This document shows, in pieces, positions 12,801 to 24,371 of a stretch of 64,000 nt of DNA (positions are counted from its first letter, which is position 1; the number at the start of each line of letters is the position of its first letter). The notes under the pieces are model-generated. The model searched no databases and was not told where the DNA came from. It saw only the letters and a program-made list of their open reading frames with translations. The translations under genes were made by a program, and so were the position numbers. Source of the DNA: Corythoichthys intestinalis (lineage: Eukaryota; Chordata; Actinopteri; Syngnathiformes; Syngnathidae); assembly GCF_030265065.1 (NCBI RefSeq), contig NC_080396.1, positions 55,445,001 to 55,509,000 on the forward strand, in the 5' to 3' direction.

Positions 12801-15800
12801 GTTGTTTTGCGTTTGGGCCACATTTTGGCTAGGACATTTGTGTTTTTATTATTCAATCAAATAAGTTGCTTCAAACAAAAAATATATATAAAAAGAAAAA
12901 CTTTGCACATGTGTCAATCACCGTTTAACAAAGCCTGAGAGGGTTTGAGTAGACTCAGTATGAAGCATTTAATAAAGCCAAGCATTTTCTTACTACTTTA
13001 TTCTTGTTTAAAAATAATTCGGTGGGGCAGTAACATGTTTAAACTTATCATAATTTTTACATTTTCAAGTGCTTGAAAACCATTTATAAATGATACTTTG
13101 GTGAAAAAAGTGAAAAAACATGTCTTATATATATATATATGTATCTTTTTTCCAATGTAAAATCTGAATAAATACATTGAACACACACCCCAAAAATTTT
13201 GGGGGGGGGGGGGGGCGCTACTTCGCGGTTTTCACTTATTGCGGCGGGTTCTGGTCCCCATTAACCGCGAAAAACCAGGGATCCCTGTATTTCTGAAAAG
13301 CTTTAAGAAGCAAGAGTCATTCCCACCACTCGTCGGGCCGGTGTTGTGCCGACACCGGCCGTCAGCTCAAGTCCCAGCCGAAAATAACGCGTCTAAGGCG
13401 GACGACGGGAGCGATGCGATGCGAGGCGACCCCTCAATCCGAGAGCATGCCGCTTAATTTGACTCAACAGTGTGTTTCTTCGTTTATATTACCGCTAAAT
13501 ACACAAGCTTGACGCCAATTTAACGGGAGCTATTTTTTTTCATGGGAGATTTGGCTAGCTCTGGCATTGTTCAACGCAAGCTGCAACGAATGGCATTAAC
13601 TTTTTTATATCACAAAATGTGAAAACGATTAAAACCATTACTCACCAAATTCAATCTGCTATCAAATACAGGCAAGTGTGTATGCTGCGCTCTGGTCTGC
13701 CCCGGTGTGGATAAGGCCTGCTTTTTTGTTTTCGCAGCTTTGCAATGCAACCAAAGGCTCGCCGAGCACTCCTTGTTTCACGTAAGGAGTGCGCGCGTTT
13801 GGAATAATGGCCCGCAGCTTGGGCCGATGATTGGTTCTCGTCAGCGAAGCATCTAGAAGGATTTGCTGACTGTCCGTGTCACTTTTTTAAAGAACCGATC
13901 AGTTTACGTACTAAGTTAATCACATGATGATAGTAATAATAATAATTTAATAAAACCTCCCGACCTCCCCCCTCCTCCCAAAAAGAATTTCTCCTCGGAT
14001 CTACGCAATTCACGTAGGTCGCCCTTTTTGACTTCAAAACGGCGAATTTCGCCGAAAGGTGAGAGATTTTCATGCCTGCATATTTCAGTATTAGGGGTGT
14101 GACAACATATCGAAATGGTGATAGTGTGATACTTTGTTTCCCAAAAGGTTATCGATATGCTCCTGCCAAGAATTGAGATATGGTTTTAAAAAGGTGCCAA
14201 TGTCAAAAAAATAAAAAAATAAAAAGGAACCAACAAGTTGCTATCACAATCTTCCATTATAACGGTGTCTCAGTTAACTCTTTGTTGCATTGACGGTGCT
14301 CGACGCCCCATTCCATTTAGACTGGGAACGTTCGTTCATTCGAAATCAGAGCATTCAGAGTCATTCTGTCCAATTTTCAGGGCATTTACAGGTCACTTGC
14401 TGTTCATTTTAGGACATTTACTGGTCATTTCCTGTTGAGTTTGAGTCACTGCCTATTCATTTGAGTATTTTATGGGTAATTTCCTGTTTATTTTGAGTTA
14501 CAGAACAGGAAGTGACCCGTAAAATACCCAAATGAATAGGTAGTGACTCAAGCTCAACAGGAAATGACCTGTAAATGCACTAAAATGAACAGCAAGTGAC
14601 CTGTAAATAGGTCACTTCCTGTTTATTTTGAGTTACAGAACAGGAAGTGACCCATAAAATACCCCAAAATCAATAGGAAGTAACTGAAAATCAACAGGTA
14701 AATGACCTTAAACGGCCCAAAATTACCTCATTGCCTGGCGTTGGCTGCCACTGATGGCCATAGATGTTCAATCTGTTTGAACTGGGAGGGATGGCAGCGA
14801 ATGAACACCCTCCCAGTTCAAATGGATTGGACACTTACTAGTGATAAACTCATTCCAATTCACAGCAGAAGATTGTTTTTCTGTTTATTAGTTGTTTGTA
14901 GAATATCCTAGAATGATTTCCTGAGCAACGTATCGATAATCGTTGTATCACCATATCATCAGATCATCGTTATCGTGAGCTTTGTATCTCAAATCGTATC
15001 GTATCATGAGGTACAAAGAGGTTCCCACTCCTATTCACTACTATAGTCACTCAAAATTTAAGTCTGACTGGGGTCATGTTTGAAAGATTTCCAAAATCAG
15101 AACTGATGTGCATGAATGTATTGAACACAAAGGCAGTTTGACTGAAGAAATAAAAAACTCTACATTTAAGATGCTGAAATCAGAGCATGGCGACATAAAA
15201 TAATGATGAATTAACTCATCTTCTGAGCCGCTTATCCTCACGAGGGTGGCAGAGCCTATTTTGGCTAACTATGGGCAGTAAACAGGGTACACTCTGGTTT
15301 CCAGCCAATTACAGGACATAAGGAGATGAACAACAATCCACACACACATTCATACCTATGGACATTTTAGTGTTCAACCACCCTACTTTGCATGTTTTGG
15401 GGATGTGGGAGGAAACCCACGCATGTACACACAGGAAGAACATGTAAACTCCCCACAGGAAGGCCAGAGCCTGGGATTGAACCCCTGATCTCAGAACTGT
15501 GAGGCAGACATGCAAACCACTTGCCCACTGTAATAATAAAATGTAATCAATTTTTTGTTTGAAAGAAAACTTTTTCCATTTGTGCCCAAGAATCTTACAG
15601 GCAAGAATGATTTCCCTGGATTGTTGTGATTTTTCTATTGAACATTGGCACTATACACTTTCATGTCTTTAGTTATACTGTAAATCAACTGCGGTGTAAT
15701 AAACGTTTGGTAAGTAATTTCGGTTTCTTGATGACTATTGCGGAGCATTTGAATGTGAGAGGATGACAAATTCAGCTCATAAAAGTTGTCTTACCCTTAA

Positions 15801-16077
15801 GCAATTGACCCAACCCCCGCTAAATGATGGCTACGCCCCTGGGGGTGGTGGCGAAAATGTATTTCGGTTGTGGGATGACCCACATACAACATGCTAATTA
15901 AACATTCGCATCGCGTTGGGGGGCTACCTTAAGATGCGTGACGAAATTGGACGTGACACTGCGCTTTGCCTGGATCCTGGTGCCGCACGCCTTGCAGTTG
16001 GATTCGATTTTGCCATTCTCCCCCTCGAACACAATATTAAAGTAATCCAAAATAGACACCTTTGAAACAGACGCCAT
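6871..16077 (-). CDS. ZBED-family protein (domesticated hAT transposase), five exons
   Basis: Five minus-strand exons splice without a stop to 669 residues: 15928-16077 (ATG at 16077), 9836-10051, 9481-9740, 8842-9397 and 6871-7698; all sites are GT-AG and phases agree. Exon 1 plus the start of exon 2 form a BED zinc finger with C28, C31, H48 and H53 (CKACG then HLKRKH). Exons 3-4 hold the RNase H-like fold with the first acidic residue in SLDVW (D198) and VVADPHLATTSV, which may hold the second. Exon 5 ends with the hAT dimerisation region (PACSTLVESIFSKAE, candidate third acidic residue E632). A Gly-rich linker lies in exon 2. An AATAAA signal at 6818-6823 (minus strand) follows the stop closely. 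ZBED proteins are nuclear DNA-binding regulators. Clean splicing, no terminal repeats and 5.9 kb of transposons inside intron 1 indicate a host gene. Which ZBED it corresponds to is uncertain. Confidence 0.85.
7865..8382. mobile_element. MITE in ZBED intron 4
   Basis: The left end AGGGTTCCTACAGCCC and the reverse complement of the right end CAGGGTTCCTAAGGATCC are inverted repeats, with a second matching block (AATGCCATATGACTTTAAGA against AAAAGTCTTTAAAAGCCATT). Non-coding, probably a hAT-derived MITE. Confidence 0.5.
10326..11720. mobile_element. THAP-encoding DNA transposon, copy 1 (in ZBED intron 1)
   Basis: The ends are inverted repeats: TATAGACCCTACTCACC on the left and, reverse complemented, TATAAACCCTACTCACATG on the right, both followed by GACGT-containing sequence and a shared CGCCATATTGTCCGTC block further in. 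On the minus strand from about 11582 an open start encodes a THAP zinc finger: MVKACVAVGCNN, LKFYRIPRDPARRARW, LCSSHF. The THAP exon ends at a GTAAG donor. On the plus strand from the left end is a separate start with DPYLMPKSIFF-like coding sequence. The middle (about 10683-11210) is a piece of a different element, the hAT copy seen whole at 23468-24178. THAP transposases are known for the P and Kolobok superfamilies; I cannot decide between them because no clean target duplication is visible. The element is non-autonomous. Confidence 0.75.
12530..12870. repeat. AT-rich repeat with repeated TTTTTATTATTCAATCAA
   Basis: TGTTTTTATTATTCAATCAA occurs at about 12602 and again at about 12840, flanking A- and T-rich DNA. 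It may be a decayed mobile element with direct ends. No gene is seen in 11721-13190 apart from such repeat-like DNA. Confidence 0.3.
13196..13290. repeat. G homopolymer and end of a GCGGTTTTCACTTATTGCGG-type repeat
   Basis: A run of about 16 G at 13201-13216 is followed by CGCTACTTCGCGGTTTTCAC and AACCGCGAAAAACCAGGG, the terminal motif of an abundant fish DNA element. The DNA to 13460 is CpG-rich but has no supported gene. Confidence 0.4.
14089..15035. mobile_element. Non-autonomous DNA element with an internal palindrome
   Basis: The ends TATTAGGGGTGTGACAAC and the reverse complement AATAGGAGTGGGAACC, each followed by ATCGATA/GATACTTTG-like sequence, are terminal inverted repeats (hAT-like by recall). 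The interior holds the long hairpin listed separately and a repeat unit (TCAAATGGATTGGAC) also seen near 36480. No coding sequence. It lies in ZBED intron 1. Confidence 0.5.
14386..14606. repeat. Long imperfect palindrome, arms about 105 bp
   Basis: The left arm begins TTACAGGTCACTTGCTGTTC and the right arm ends with its exact complement GAACAGCAAGTGACCTGTAA. The arms stay complementary to a centre near 14496 around TATTTTGAGTTACAG. Further ACAGGAAGTGACC/GGTCACTTCCTGT copies continue to about 14710, so several hairpins are possible. Confidence 0.75.
15214..15531. repeat. Abundant fish dispersed repeat (GAGCCGCTTATCCTCACGAG type)
   Basis: The segment has the familiar blocks GAGCCGCTTATCCTCACGAG, GGGATGTGGGAGGAAACCCA, AACATGTAAACTCCCCACAG and CTCAGAACTGTGAGGCAGAC. 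This repeat is common in teleost introns; non-coding here. Confidence 0.6.
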
Positions 16078-16099
16078 GAGCGCACACACTCCCTAATCT

Positions 16100-17837
16100 T
16101 CACTCGATCCAAAATTAAGTTCAGATCGAACACTGATGAATATGATGATGGTTGTGATGATGATGATGATGATGATGAGAGCGAGTTAGCGGTCCTTCCT
16201 CGCTGGCTTTCATGGGCACAGGCCGGCGTGTTTACTTCCTTCCCACTCGGTCACGCAGAATAGGGGGTCCAAAAAAAATAATAATTTAAAAAACAGACAC
16301 GTGCAGAAGATTTGTTGTTTACACAACCGGAAACCAAAATCATACGACGGCATGAGGATATCACAAGGACCTCTAGTCTAGAGTGAGGTAACCATAGACA
16401 TCACGTATCTGAAGAACTAGATTACGAAGGTCGGGAGTACTCGGTATTAATACACGGCGGCCATCTTAAAGCAGTGGAATTCTCCGACGGGCTCTTTTGG
16501 AGTGATTCTCCACTAAAATATTCAATCTGTTACTTCTATGGAAACCCCATCTGATGTGGCTATGGTCCACGTTATGGGATGCTAAAAAAAAAAAAAAAAA
16601 AAAAAACTAATTTATAACTAGTTATTTTACTGATTCTCTGACGTTTATGAGAAACCAAGCTGTCTGAAAAGTCAAATAGGTTGAAAATTGAGCAAATAGC
16701 AAGTTCAAAAGTACAGTATGCGCTTCATTGATGATAATTTATACAAGTGCACTGACACAAAATGGTTGACTGTTCTAACGCCGATTCGACTACACACAGC
16801 GTGCATTAGGCATCTAGTTTTTTTTAGATTTGCAAAGGAGGGATCATCCGTCTGCTGTTCGGACGCAGATAGTGCGTGCGTGCATTATGTGTACGGTTCA
16901 GGAAGTACATGCAAAACACAGAATTCTATCTCCAGTTGGCGCTATGTAGGCCATTACCGATGAGTTATGTCTTTCATAGACAAAATATGAGAACCTTCAT
17001 CAGGATTTGTTTCTATGTACATGAGAAAAGAGCTTTGGAATAGCTGTCCAAACAACTGCCTCTGAATATATGTTTTTAAATCACTCAAATTTTAAATATG
17101 AGTAATGGACATCTGATTTTTTTGCAGTTATTGTTCATTAGGTAATAACTGTTTCAAAGATTTATTTTTGTTTGTTTGGAGGCAGGTGTCACAATAATTA
17201 CTTTGTGTTTGTTCTTCTTGGGACGCCAACTAAAATTGCCACAATTATTTGTGGTCAGATCAAAAATAAAATTTGGTGAGTATATTCTAGTGACGTGTAC
17301 GCATCCATCATTGGAGTCCAATTTCATTATTTTTTCAACAAGGCTGATTAATTAATTGCAAATTTATGGTTGCCTGTAGGTTCTGAGTTAGCCAATAGAG
17401 AGAGCCAGAGGTTGTGGTTCATTTTGAACTTTTTTTTATTATTATTTTTTAAACATTACGCTACTGAAGCCCAACTGTACTGTTGCAAAAGACAAGAAGG
17501 ATATGTAATGTGTGAGGTAATAGCAGACATTTTGCATTCGCACAATACTAGGCAGCAAAATATACAGCGTTATTTCCGACATGTGTATGAATTTGTAAAT
17601 CTGTCAGAACAATTTCATCTCTGTGCCGTTATTAAAGACATGGGTGTGATGCTAACATGTACACGGTATCCAACTCACACGGTTGTTATGAAGCATATTG
17701 TCTTTACCATTTTGCAACAAATGTGTTTCAGTAGCCACCACCATTTTCTCTGTTGATTGGATGAATTCTATAAACAAAGCTGTTGCAAAATGTAAGCCTT
17801 TATTATTGTTAAGGATTTTCCATACAACTTAGGAATG
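16100..17837. other. Intergenic stretch between the ZBED gene and ccdc115
   Basis: It contains a (GAT)n microsatellite (about 16141-16178), probable 5' flank of the ZBED gene with scattered CpGs, and an A run at 16585-16606. Open frames here (for example 17370-17756) show no domain, splice pattern or composition that supports a gene. An AATAAA on the minus strand at 17794-17799 may end ccdc115 transcripts. Confidence 0.35.
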
Positions 17838-17845
17838 CTCTAAAG

Positions 17846-18061
17846 CAGGGGTGGGCAAACTATTCCACAAGGGCCGCAGGGGATGGGTTTTTTTTGTCGC
17901 AACCAATCAAGAGGACACTTTTTCACCCATCTGGTGTCTAACAAGTGCAATCAGTTAATTGCAGTGAGGTGCTTCTTGTTTCCCCAGGCCCCTGTGCTGG
18001 ATCAGTTGTAACAAAGACCAGGACCCGCTGCGGCCCTTGAGCACAGGTTTGCCCACCTCTG
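17846..18061. mobile_element. hAT MITE with 8-bp target duplication
   Basis: The element is 216 bp, with ends CAGGGGTGGGCAAAC and reverse complement CAGAGGTGGGCAAAC. The flanks CTCTAAAG (17838-17845) and CTCTGAAG (18062-18069) match at 7 of 8 positions. It sits in the 3' region of ccdc115. Confidence 0.8.
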
Positions 18062-18233
18062 CTCTGAAGTGTCTGTAGGTGTGAGTGGCTGTTTGTAACC
18101 TGCAATCGCCCAGCAACTGGTTCAGGGTGTACCCAGCCTCCAGCCCAAAGTAATCGTATAATTTAATAAACAATGTCAACAACACATTCACAGAAATGCT
18201 TGGCTAATAAATCTAGCAGAAATAACACAAATA

Positions 18234-21200
18234 TTAGTCTTTAACATCTGCCTTTTTTTCATCTTTTTCCTTAAAACATTGCTTTAGCTCTTTTCTAGTG
18301 TTCGATATCAGCACCTGAAGTGTTGCAATCTCAGCAGACAGCTCAATGACTGTAAAAAAGCAGGGAAAAAAGAACAAAGTTTTCATTAGGAGTCAGATGA
18401 GTAATCTTGATCATGTGCAAAAATTTAGCTCGATCCTGACAAAGAATAGTTTCTCAGTCTATATCCATCACTTTAACATTCTTAATTTACACAAATAAAT
18501 ACTACTTTAACAGTAATCATGTGGCTTGTTGTGTTATTTTACTATTTGAACATGCTGTTGAAAAAACAAACTCTTTGAGCACCTTGCTTGAATGATGCCT
18601 GGGCTTGTTTCAGGGATTGTGGTACTAAAATACCAAACCATTGAAGTGGATTTTTCTGAGGACTGTGTTCACTTTTTAAAGCTGGAAGCTCCTGAGGCAT
18701 TTTTTTACTGCTCAATTCTTCTACTGCCTCCTTTTCAATGTTGGTTTTTCTTGTTTTTCTTCTCTGTTTGACACCTGAGAGGAAGAAAACAAAATCCAAA
18801 ATGAAGTGAATCCTGTACAACAATTTTAAGGTTGTTCCAGTTTATTTCACTTTTGAAAAAGGACCATGAGCTGACCTTCCGTTTGTGGGCCAATATCTTC
18901 AACAGGTGTTTTCATGTGCTCATACTCTTTATTATGCTGGGGTGCATCCGTGCAGAACTCAACATTACCATGATCAAGTGTTCTGTATACACATGAGGGG
19001 ACATCATTACTCAAGGAAATGATAACCGTCATCCCATTTTGATTGCACAACCCCAGTTCCAATTAAGAAAGGTGTTGTTATAAACATGAAAAAAGACTGA
19101 AAATAATAATTTGCTAATCATGTGCAACCGATATTTCATTCAAAACACTTTAATGATCAAACTGATAAATTACATTAGCTGAGAATTTTATAAGAGCCCA
19201 AAAAATGAACAGGTTTATGTTTACCACTGTGTTATATAACCCTTTCTTTAAACAACATGCAATAAACATTTGGGTACTGAGGACACTAATTGTTAAAGCT
19301 TTCAGGGTCGTCCATAAAAAAAGACTTTGCTTGGATAGCAGCGTATATTTCTCCAAAACCTGTACCTTTCAGCATTAATGGCGCCGTCGCCAATGCGTAA
19401 GTTACCCATGCTAATGGCACTAACATAGCCCTATACCATCACAGTGGCTTGCTTTTGAGCAGAGCGCTGATAACAACTTGGACTGTTTGTGTCCTCTTTA
19501 GTCCGGTTGACCTGGCGTCCCAGTTTTCTATAAAGAACTTCAAATTGTGATTTGTTTGACCACAGAACAATTTTAACACTTTTCATCAGCAAACAGCGTT
19601 TCTGGGTGTTAGAGATAAGTGGCTTTTGCTTGGCCTAGTGCAGTTTTAAGTGGTAGTTTGGATGTAGCCACTGCTTATTTCAGCAACACAATGTGAAAAC
19701 ACATTCTGCACGTGTTACAACTATGTGGCTTTGTAGTAAAAAAGTGTGGGTATTAGACTAGCCTGCCTTCAGTCCAGACCTGTCTCCCATTGCAAATGTC
19801 TGGAGCTTTAAGAAGTGAAAAATACCTCCGACAATGGCGACACAGAGCTGTTGAACAGGTGAATCTCTACATCACAGTTCCCACAAGTCCGGTCCTAGAG
19901 GGCACCTATCCAGCCTCTTATCCATGTCTCTTTGCTTCAACAATCAATCAAATAATTAGGATCGTTATCAGGCTCCTGCAGAACTTGATTAGCTGATCAT
20001 TTGATTGTGAATAATCCCTTTTCAGACATACGCTGAACTCCGGTTCAGTCTCGGTATTTAAACGGGAAGCCCTCATGTCTGAAAGCAATTTCCCAGGTCG
20101 ACTGACACTGACATTAACCGGGTCGCGTTCCAGTACAATGGCGTAATGTGTGAAATCAGTCGGTTAAGTCCTGGGTCATCGCGCGAAGGCGGATGAAGTA
20201 TATATCATTCCAGGCAGATCGTCATTTCCTCTTTCTTCGCAGTAAGACGAAAAGCGGTAAACAAACATCGCAATTAAACTGGAAACAACCAAATTAAATT
20301 GCTACTGAATCTTATAGCTGAGGAAAAGACAGTCCATCGTCCATCTTTGGAAATGTGTGGTTAATTTTGTTGCTGATGCGTACATAAAAAGATGTAATGT
20401 CTGGGATTTAAAAACCTGTCACCCACCCTCCCTGCACAGAGGGCGACAAGGCACCAACATGGCACAAGTCTGAAAGTGTCCTACCTGGGTAATTCCCTGT
20501 ACATCTCCCCATGTCTGAAAGCAATGACACGGGTAAGTTCGGCATCACATTACACTGGAATTGAGCAGAATATAAGTCTGAAATGGGCTTTAGTGTCCTT
20601 AGTTCCCAAACGTCTATTGAATGTTGTTAAAAGAAACAGTGATATAATTTAACGGTAAACATAACCTTGTCTCACTTTATTTGGGCATGTATTGCAGCCA
20701 TACAATTCTTAGCTAAAAGATTATTTGCTCAAAACAAAGTTTATCAGTTTGAAGATTATACATCTTGTCTTTGTAGCCAGTTTTGGATGAAGTACTCTTT
20801 TTTTACTTAAGTAAAAGTACAGATAGAAGGGCAAAAAAATACTTAAGTACAAGTATCTAAGAAAAATTTACTGAAGTAGAAATGTACTTGCTTTAAAATG
20901 TAATTTACAAGTAAAAAGTAAAAGTATTTCCTCCCAAAGCAAAAATGGAACATACAGTATAGAGATTTGAGCCAATATTGAAAGAACCAGAAAATTCCTT
21001 GACTGCTCAATTTTATTTAAAACCTGCAGAATGAAAAAAAAAAAAAAAAAAAAAAAACAATAAAATTGACTGAACTGTGAATAGAAGCTTGTGATTCTTC
21101 TTATTTACTACAGCAACGAAGTCCTTTTACTTTGTTACATTTCACCAATGTTTGTAGCGATTTCTATTAAATCTAGGTTGAATATGATTCAGTAATTATT

Positions 21201-22492
21201 GCCTTCTGTCATATGTTGTACACAATGTCTCAACTTCATTGGAATTGGGTATGTAGAAGAAAATGCTTCAATATTGGATCATGCTTTATTTCTGACCTTA
21301 TGTGAAGAGAAACTAGTGGTGTCATCTCACTTGCATACTGAAGAGTTGACACTTGTTTATTTCCCATAGAAAATCGCGCCTTCGAAATAAAAAACCATCC
21401 CTGCGGGAAACATGAAATGAAGAGTGCAAACACATTTATTACATAACCTCACTTTAGGATTTAGCATTAATAAAACTGTTTGTCAAGGTTCTCAACTCTC
21501 ACACATTGAGCGTGTTCCTCACAATTCGCACACTGAAAAAAACAGTATATGTAACTCCATCGTTGTCATCATGTAAAAATCAAATTAAGTCACAGGGTCT
21601 TAAAACCGTTCAATTTACATTTGCTGTGCAACCATAATACGGTGCAATGTCAGTACAATGTGGTCGTTAGAGGACTCTTCTGGCAGGGCTCTATTGTAGC
21701 TAAATTAGGAGAGTAATCTCGTCAAAAATGCTCTTAGTTTTTGGAATTCTTGACGGTTTTACAGATGGATTGGTTGATAATAAACAACATTCACGTGGCT
21801 ATGATTTTAGCAGGATTTTGAGAAAATGTTATAATCTCAAATTTGCATTACAATTATTGCATCTATGACTTCTATGATAAACCGTGTGGTTTGAAAATCG
21901 GTTTTGAAAATTGAGCAATCTACACCTATTTCTAAGAACAAATCCCTTTCACTGTAATGTTTATTGAATGGGCCTGACGTAAAATGGCAAAATGACGACG
22001 CCATCACCATAGTCCCCTCATAGTATAAAATACTATAATGGCTGACAGCGGTCGCGAGCCGATTGAAGTATAAATGTTCCGCACATCTCATTTCCATGTT
22101 GTTAAATTTATAAAGATGTTCACAATATTTTGATTAGGCTAAAATGAATAGCTGTACGCTATCATGTTATTGCTGACTACTTTTTCAGATGAGCTTACTG
22201 ATTCATAAAACGAGATGAGGTATCACTAGCTTTTTTTTTTTTTGACTCACGGCTCTACGGCACTGATCGTGGTGAATGTTGTTAACCACAAAATGGTATT
22301 TTGTATAAATATATTGTCGCTGAAATTAACATTATTCGCCATAAACAAGCCTTCTTTTGAGTGCGTCGCTACCTGCTCAATGAGTGAATTGAGACGAGCT
22401 CGTTTTTCCTCCAGTAATTCCAGCTGGTCCATGAAAGCAAGTAGTTTTTCGTCCAGTAATTGATCAGATTCGTCCATTTCTTCATTTATCAT
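18234..22492 (-). CDS. ccdc115: CCDC115, V-ATPase assembly factor (Vma22 type)
   Basis: Five minus-strand exons give 212 residues: 22373-22492 (ATG at 22492), 21297-21400, 18876-18982, 18583-18774 and 18234-18349, all GT-AG with matching phases. Exon 1 encodes a coiled-coil start (LLAFMDQLELLEEKRARLN). Exon 2 gives GWFFISKARFSMG and LQYASEM, the counterpart of human GWLSLAKARYAMG. Exon 4 holds the family signature WFGILVPQSLKQAQASF. Exon 5 is a basic helical tail (ISNTRKELKQCFKEKDEKK). CCDC115 works with TMEM199 in V-ATPase assembly at the ER-Golgi and affects lysosomal acidification and glycosylation. A second ATG at codon 6 (MDESDQ) has a better start context, so the true start may be five codons in. 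Introns 2 and 3 contain old transposon sequence, one block beginning about 60 bp upstream of exon 3. Confidence 0.93.
19045..19890. repeat. Decayed DNA-transposon-derived repeat in ccdc115 intron 2
   Basis: Blocks such as CAACCCCAGTTCCAATTAAG, GGGTACTGAGGACACTAATT, TTACCCATGCTAATGGCACT and AGCGTTTCTGGGTGTTAGAG match a repeat I recall as frequent in teleosts, probably Tc1/mariner-derived. It is fragmented and rearranged, with no open frame. Confidence 0.4.
20015..20592. mobile_element. piggyBac-like MITE, family A
   Basis: The ends CCCTTTTCAGACATA and reverse complement GCCCATTTCAGACTTATA are inverted repeats. The interior (CCTCTTTCTTCGCAGTAAGA, CTTTGGAAATGTGTGGTTAA) is shared with the larger composite at 59656-62060, so both belong to one family. 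TTAA-type flanks are only partly preserved here. Confidence 0.55.
20775..20945. repeat. Dispersed repeat fragment (ACTTAAGTAAAAGTAC type)
   Basis: Dense repetition of ACTTAAGTAAAAGTAC-like words is a hallmark of an abundant fish repeat. The fragment is followed by an A run at 21036-21056. Confidence 0.4.
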
Positions 22493-23179
22493 ATCTTTAT
22501 ATATTTCTATTGGTGTGTATATATATATATTAACTTAAACAGACACAAAAATTTGCTTCACTGGCGATGAACTTCCGTAGTCATGCATGTGATATTTCGT
22601 CACGTGGCGTAATACACATCACGTGACAATTGACGTCTATGGTTTTTAACAAGAAACGCAGCGTCAAACCGAGATGAGATGGCGGCTGGAGGCTGGTTTC
22701 AAAGCAGTGAAATGAAATTACTCTCCGTGTTAAAAATTTTGATTTCACCATCAACTAACTGCATTGTTCTACGAAAAATACGTATTTATATATACAGACG
22801 CCCCACTGAGCAAGGTTGGCACGTCTAGGGCGTCGGCGCGTTATCATCTTGGATGTGGCATGTCTATTCGTAAATTCATGAAAAGGGAATTAACTGAACT
22901 CCATAAAGCGACTTACTAGAGTCGAAAATTATTTTGTAATACGTTTTTCCCGTTTTAGCCACTCTATTACGAATGTGTGGAAAGAAAGGGCTGTTTTGTT
23001 TTTTCCTTTTTTTTTATTACGAACAATCATGTATGTTTTCGCATAAATTGCAAACTGTTGTTTCACTCGGCATTTTGTTATTAAAAAATCTTGGCTATTT
23101 TGTAATTTAAAAAAAACACAATAAAAACCTAAAAATACGGTTACTGTATTACGAAGCATTTTAAGTGGATAAAAACGAG

Positions 23180-23251
23180 TTCCCATACCGGGAGTCGAAC
23201 CCGGGCCGCCTGGGTGAAAACCAGGAATCCTAACCGCTAGACCATATGGGA
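23180..23251 (-). tRNA. tRNA-Glu (anticodon TTC)
   Basis: The 72-nt minus-strand sequence starts TCCCATATGGTCTAGCGGTT and has A-box and B-box (GGTTCGACTCC) motifs. The anticodon stem CCTGG/CCAGG encloses loop TTTTCAC with anticodon TTC. The 7-bp acceptor stem TCCCATA/TATGGGA is intact and the discriminator base is A. A minus-strand T run for Pol III termination is not immediate, but the tRNA itself looks functional. It lies between the divergent ccdc115 and ebp genes. Confidence 0.95.
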
Positions 23252-23467
23252 CCACGATTAAACAGTATGTGTCAATTCTATATCGGCAACAACAACAGAG
23301 GTCTCAGCCGATAAGTGGTCTGAATTTCAAAGGAAGTAAATAAATCCTTATGATTTGCTATTTTGGTTGTTGTTACTCAGTGTGAACCGATGTATTCATT
23401 TAATACTTTAAACGTATGATTGGCCCTGGACGACAACAGTGTCTAAGTCTGACGCTATAGTCTAAGA

Positions 23468-24178
23468 CAGGGGTGTCCAAACTTTTTGCAATGGGGGCCA
23501 GATTTGGTGTGGTTAAAATGTGGGGGGCCAACCTTGGCTGACGTCCTTTACTTAGAACAATATATTTAAGCAAATTTTAGCAAGCCATTCTGTGTTTCTT
23601 TTTTTTTAATTATTACATTTCAACAAACTCGCAACTAGCCTTTGTGGTGTTCTCTCTCGATTCTCGGGCTCTTGCGAAATACTGCTGCTCTGAAATTAAA
23701 CTAGCTTCAAGTTGCTTTCTCGCTGCGTGTCTTCCCTGTAATCTTGTCGTACATGTCAGCCTGTCTTGTTTGGTAATATTGCCTCACATTCTTTAAAAAC
23801 AGCTACTGTCTCTTTGCAAATGAGGCAGACACAGTTGTTGTGTATTTTAGTGAAGAAATAGTCCAATTTCCACCTATCCTTGAAGCGTCGGCTGTCACAG
23901 TTAACTTTCTTTTTTGTGTTGATTGTCGCCATTTTAGAAAATTGGGAGTAAAGGGTCACACGGGGTAATGTTGCTTAGAGTGCTCCTGCCTTCTAGTGGA
24001 TAAATGAGGAGCAGCATTTGTGTGTAAGCTACTTCATATGCTAGTAGTAGTACTGCTGACCAATTTGTTAAAGTCTGTGCGGGCCAGACGTTATTGATTT
24101 TATGACAGAGGCTGGGGGCCGGATGAAATTTGACCAGGGGCCGCATTTGGCCCCCGGGCCGGACTTTGGACATGTCTG
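23468..24178 (-). mobile_element. Non-autonomous hAT element with BED-like coding remnant and target duplication
   Basis: The ends are CAGGGGTGTCCAAAC and reverse complement CAGACATGTCCAAAGTCC. The flanks GTCTAAGA (23460-23467) and GTCCAAGA (24179-24186) differ at one base of eight. On the minus strand from about 23939 a frame encodes a zinc-finger N-terminus (CDSRRFKDRWKLDYFF, CVCLICKETVAVFKE), as in hAT transposases related to GTF2IRD2 and ZBED proteins. The rest of the transposase is missing. A truncated relative is embedded in both large THAP-element copies. Confidence 0.85.
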
Positions 24179-24371
24179 GTCCAAGACATTAAGCATTTTT
24201 CCTTGCCTCGCTAAAAATCATTGACAGTGGGCTAGTAGCAGGATACTGAATATTTATTACGGAAAATTGTCTTCATGCGTGACTCACCTATACAGACGAT
24301 TTGCCGTCTTCGCCATGTTATTGCTTTATTATATCACATTTTTCCTATTAAATAAGTTCCTCCGGTAGCTC

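Noticed and set aside
17370-17756. Open frame of 128 codons between the ZBED gene and ccdc115
   Set aside because: No domain, low-complexity start and no neighbouring splice signals; likely chance.
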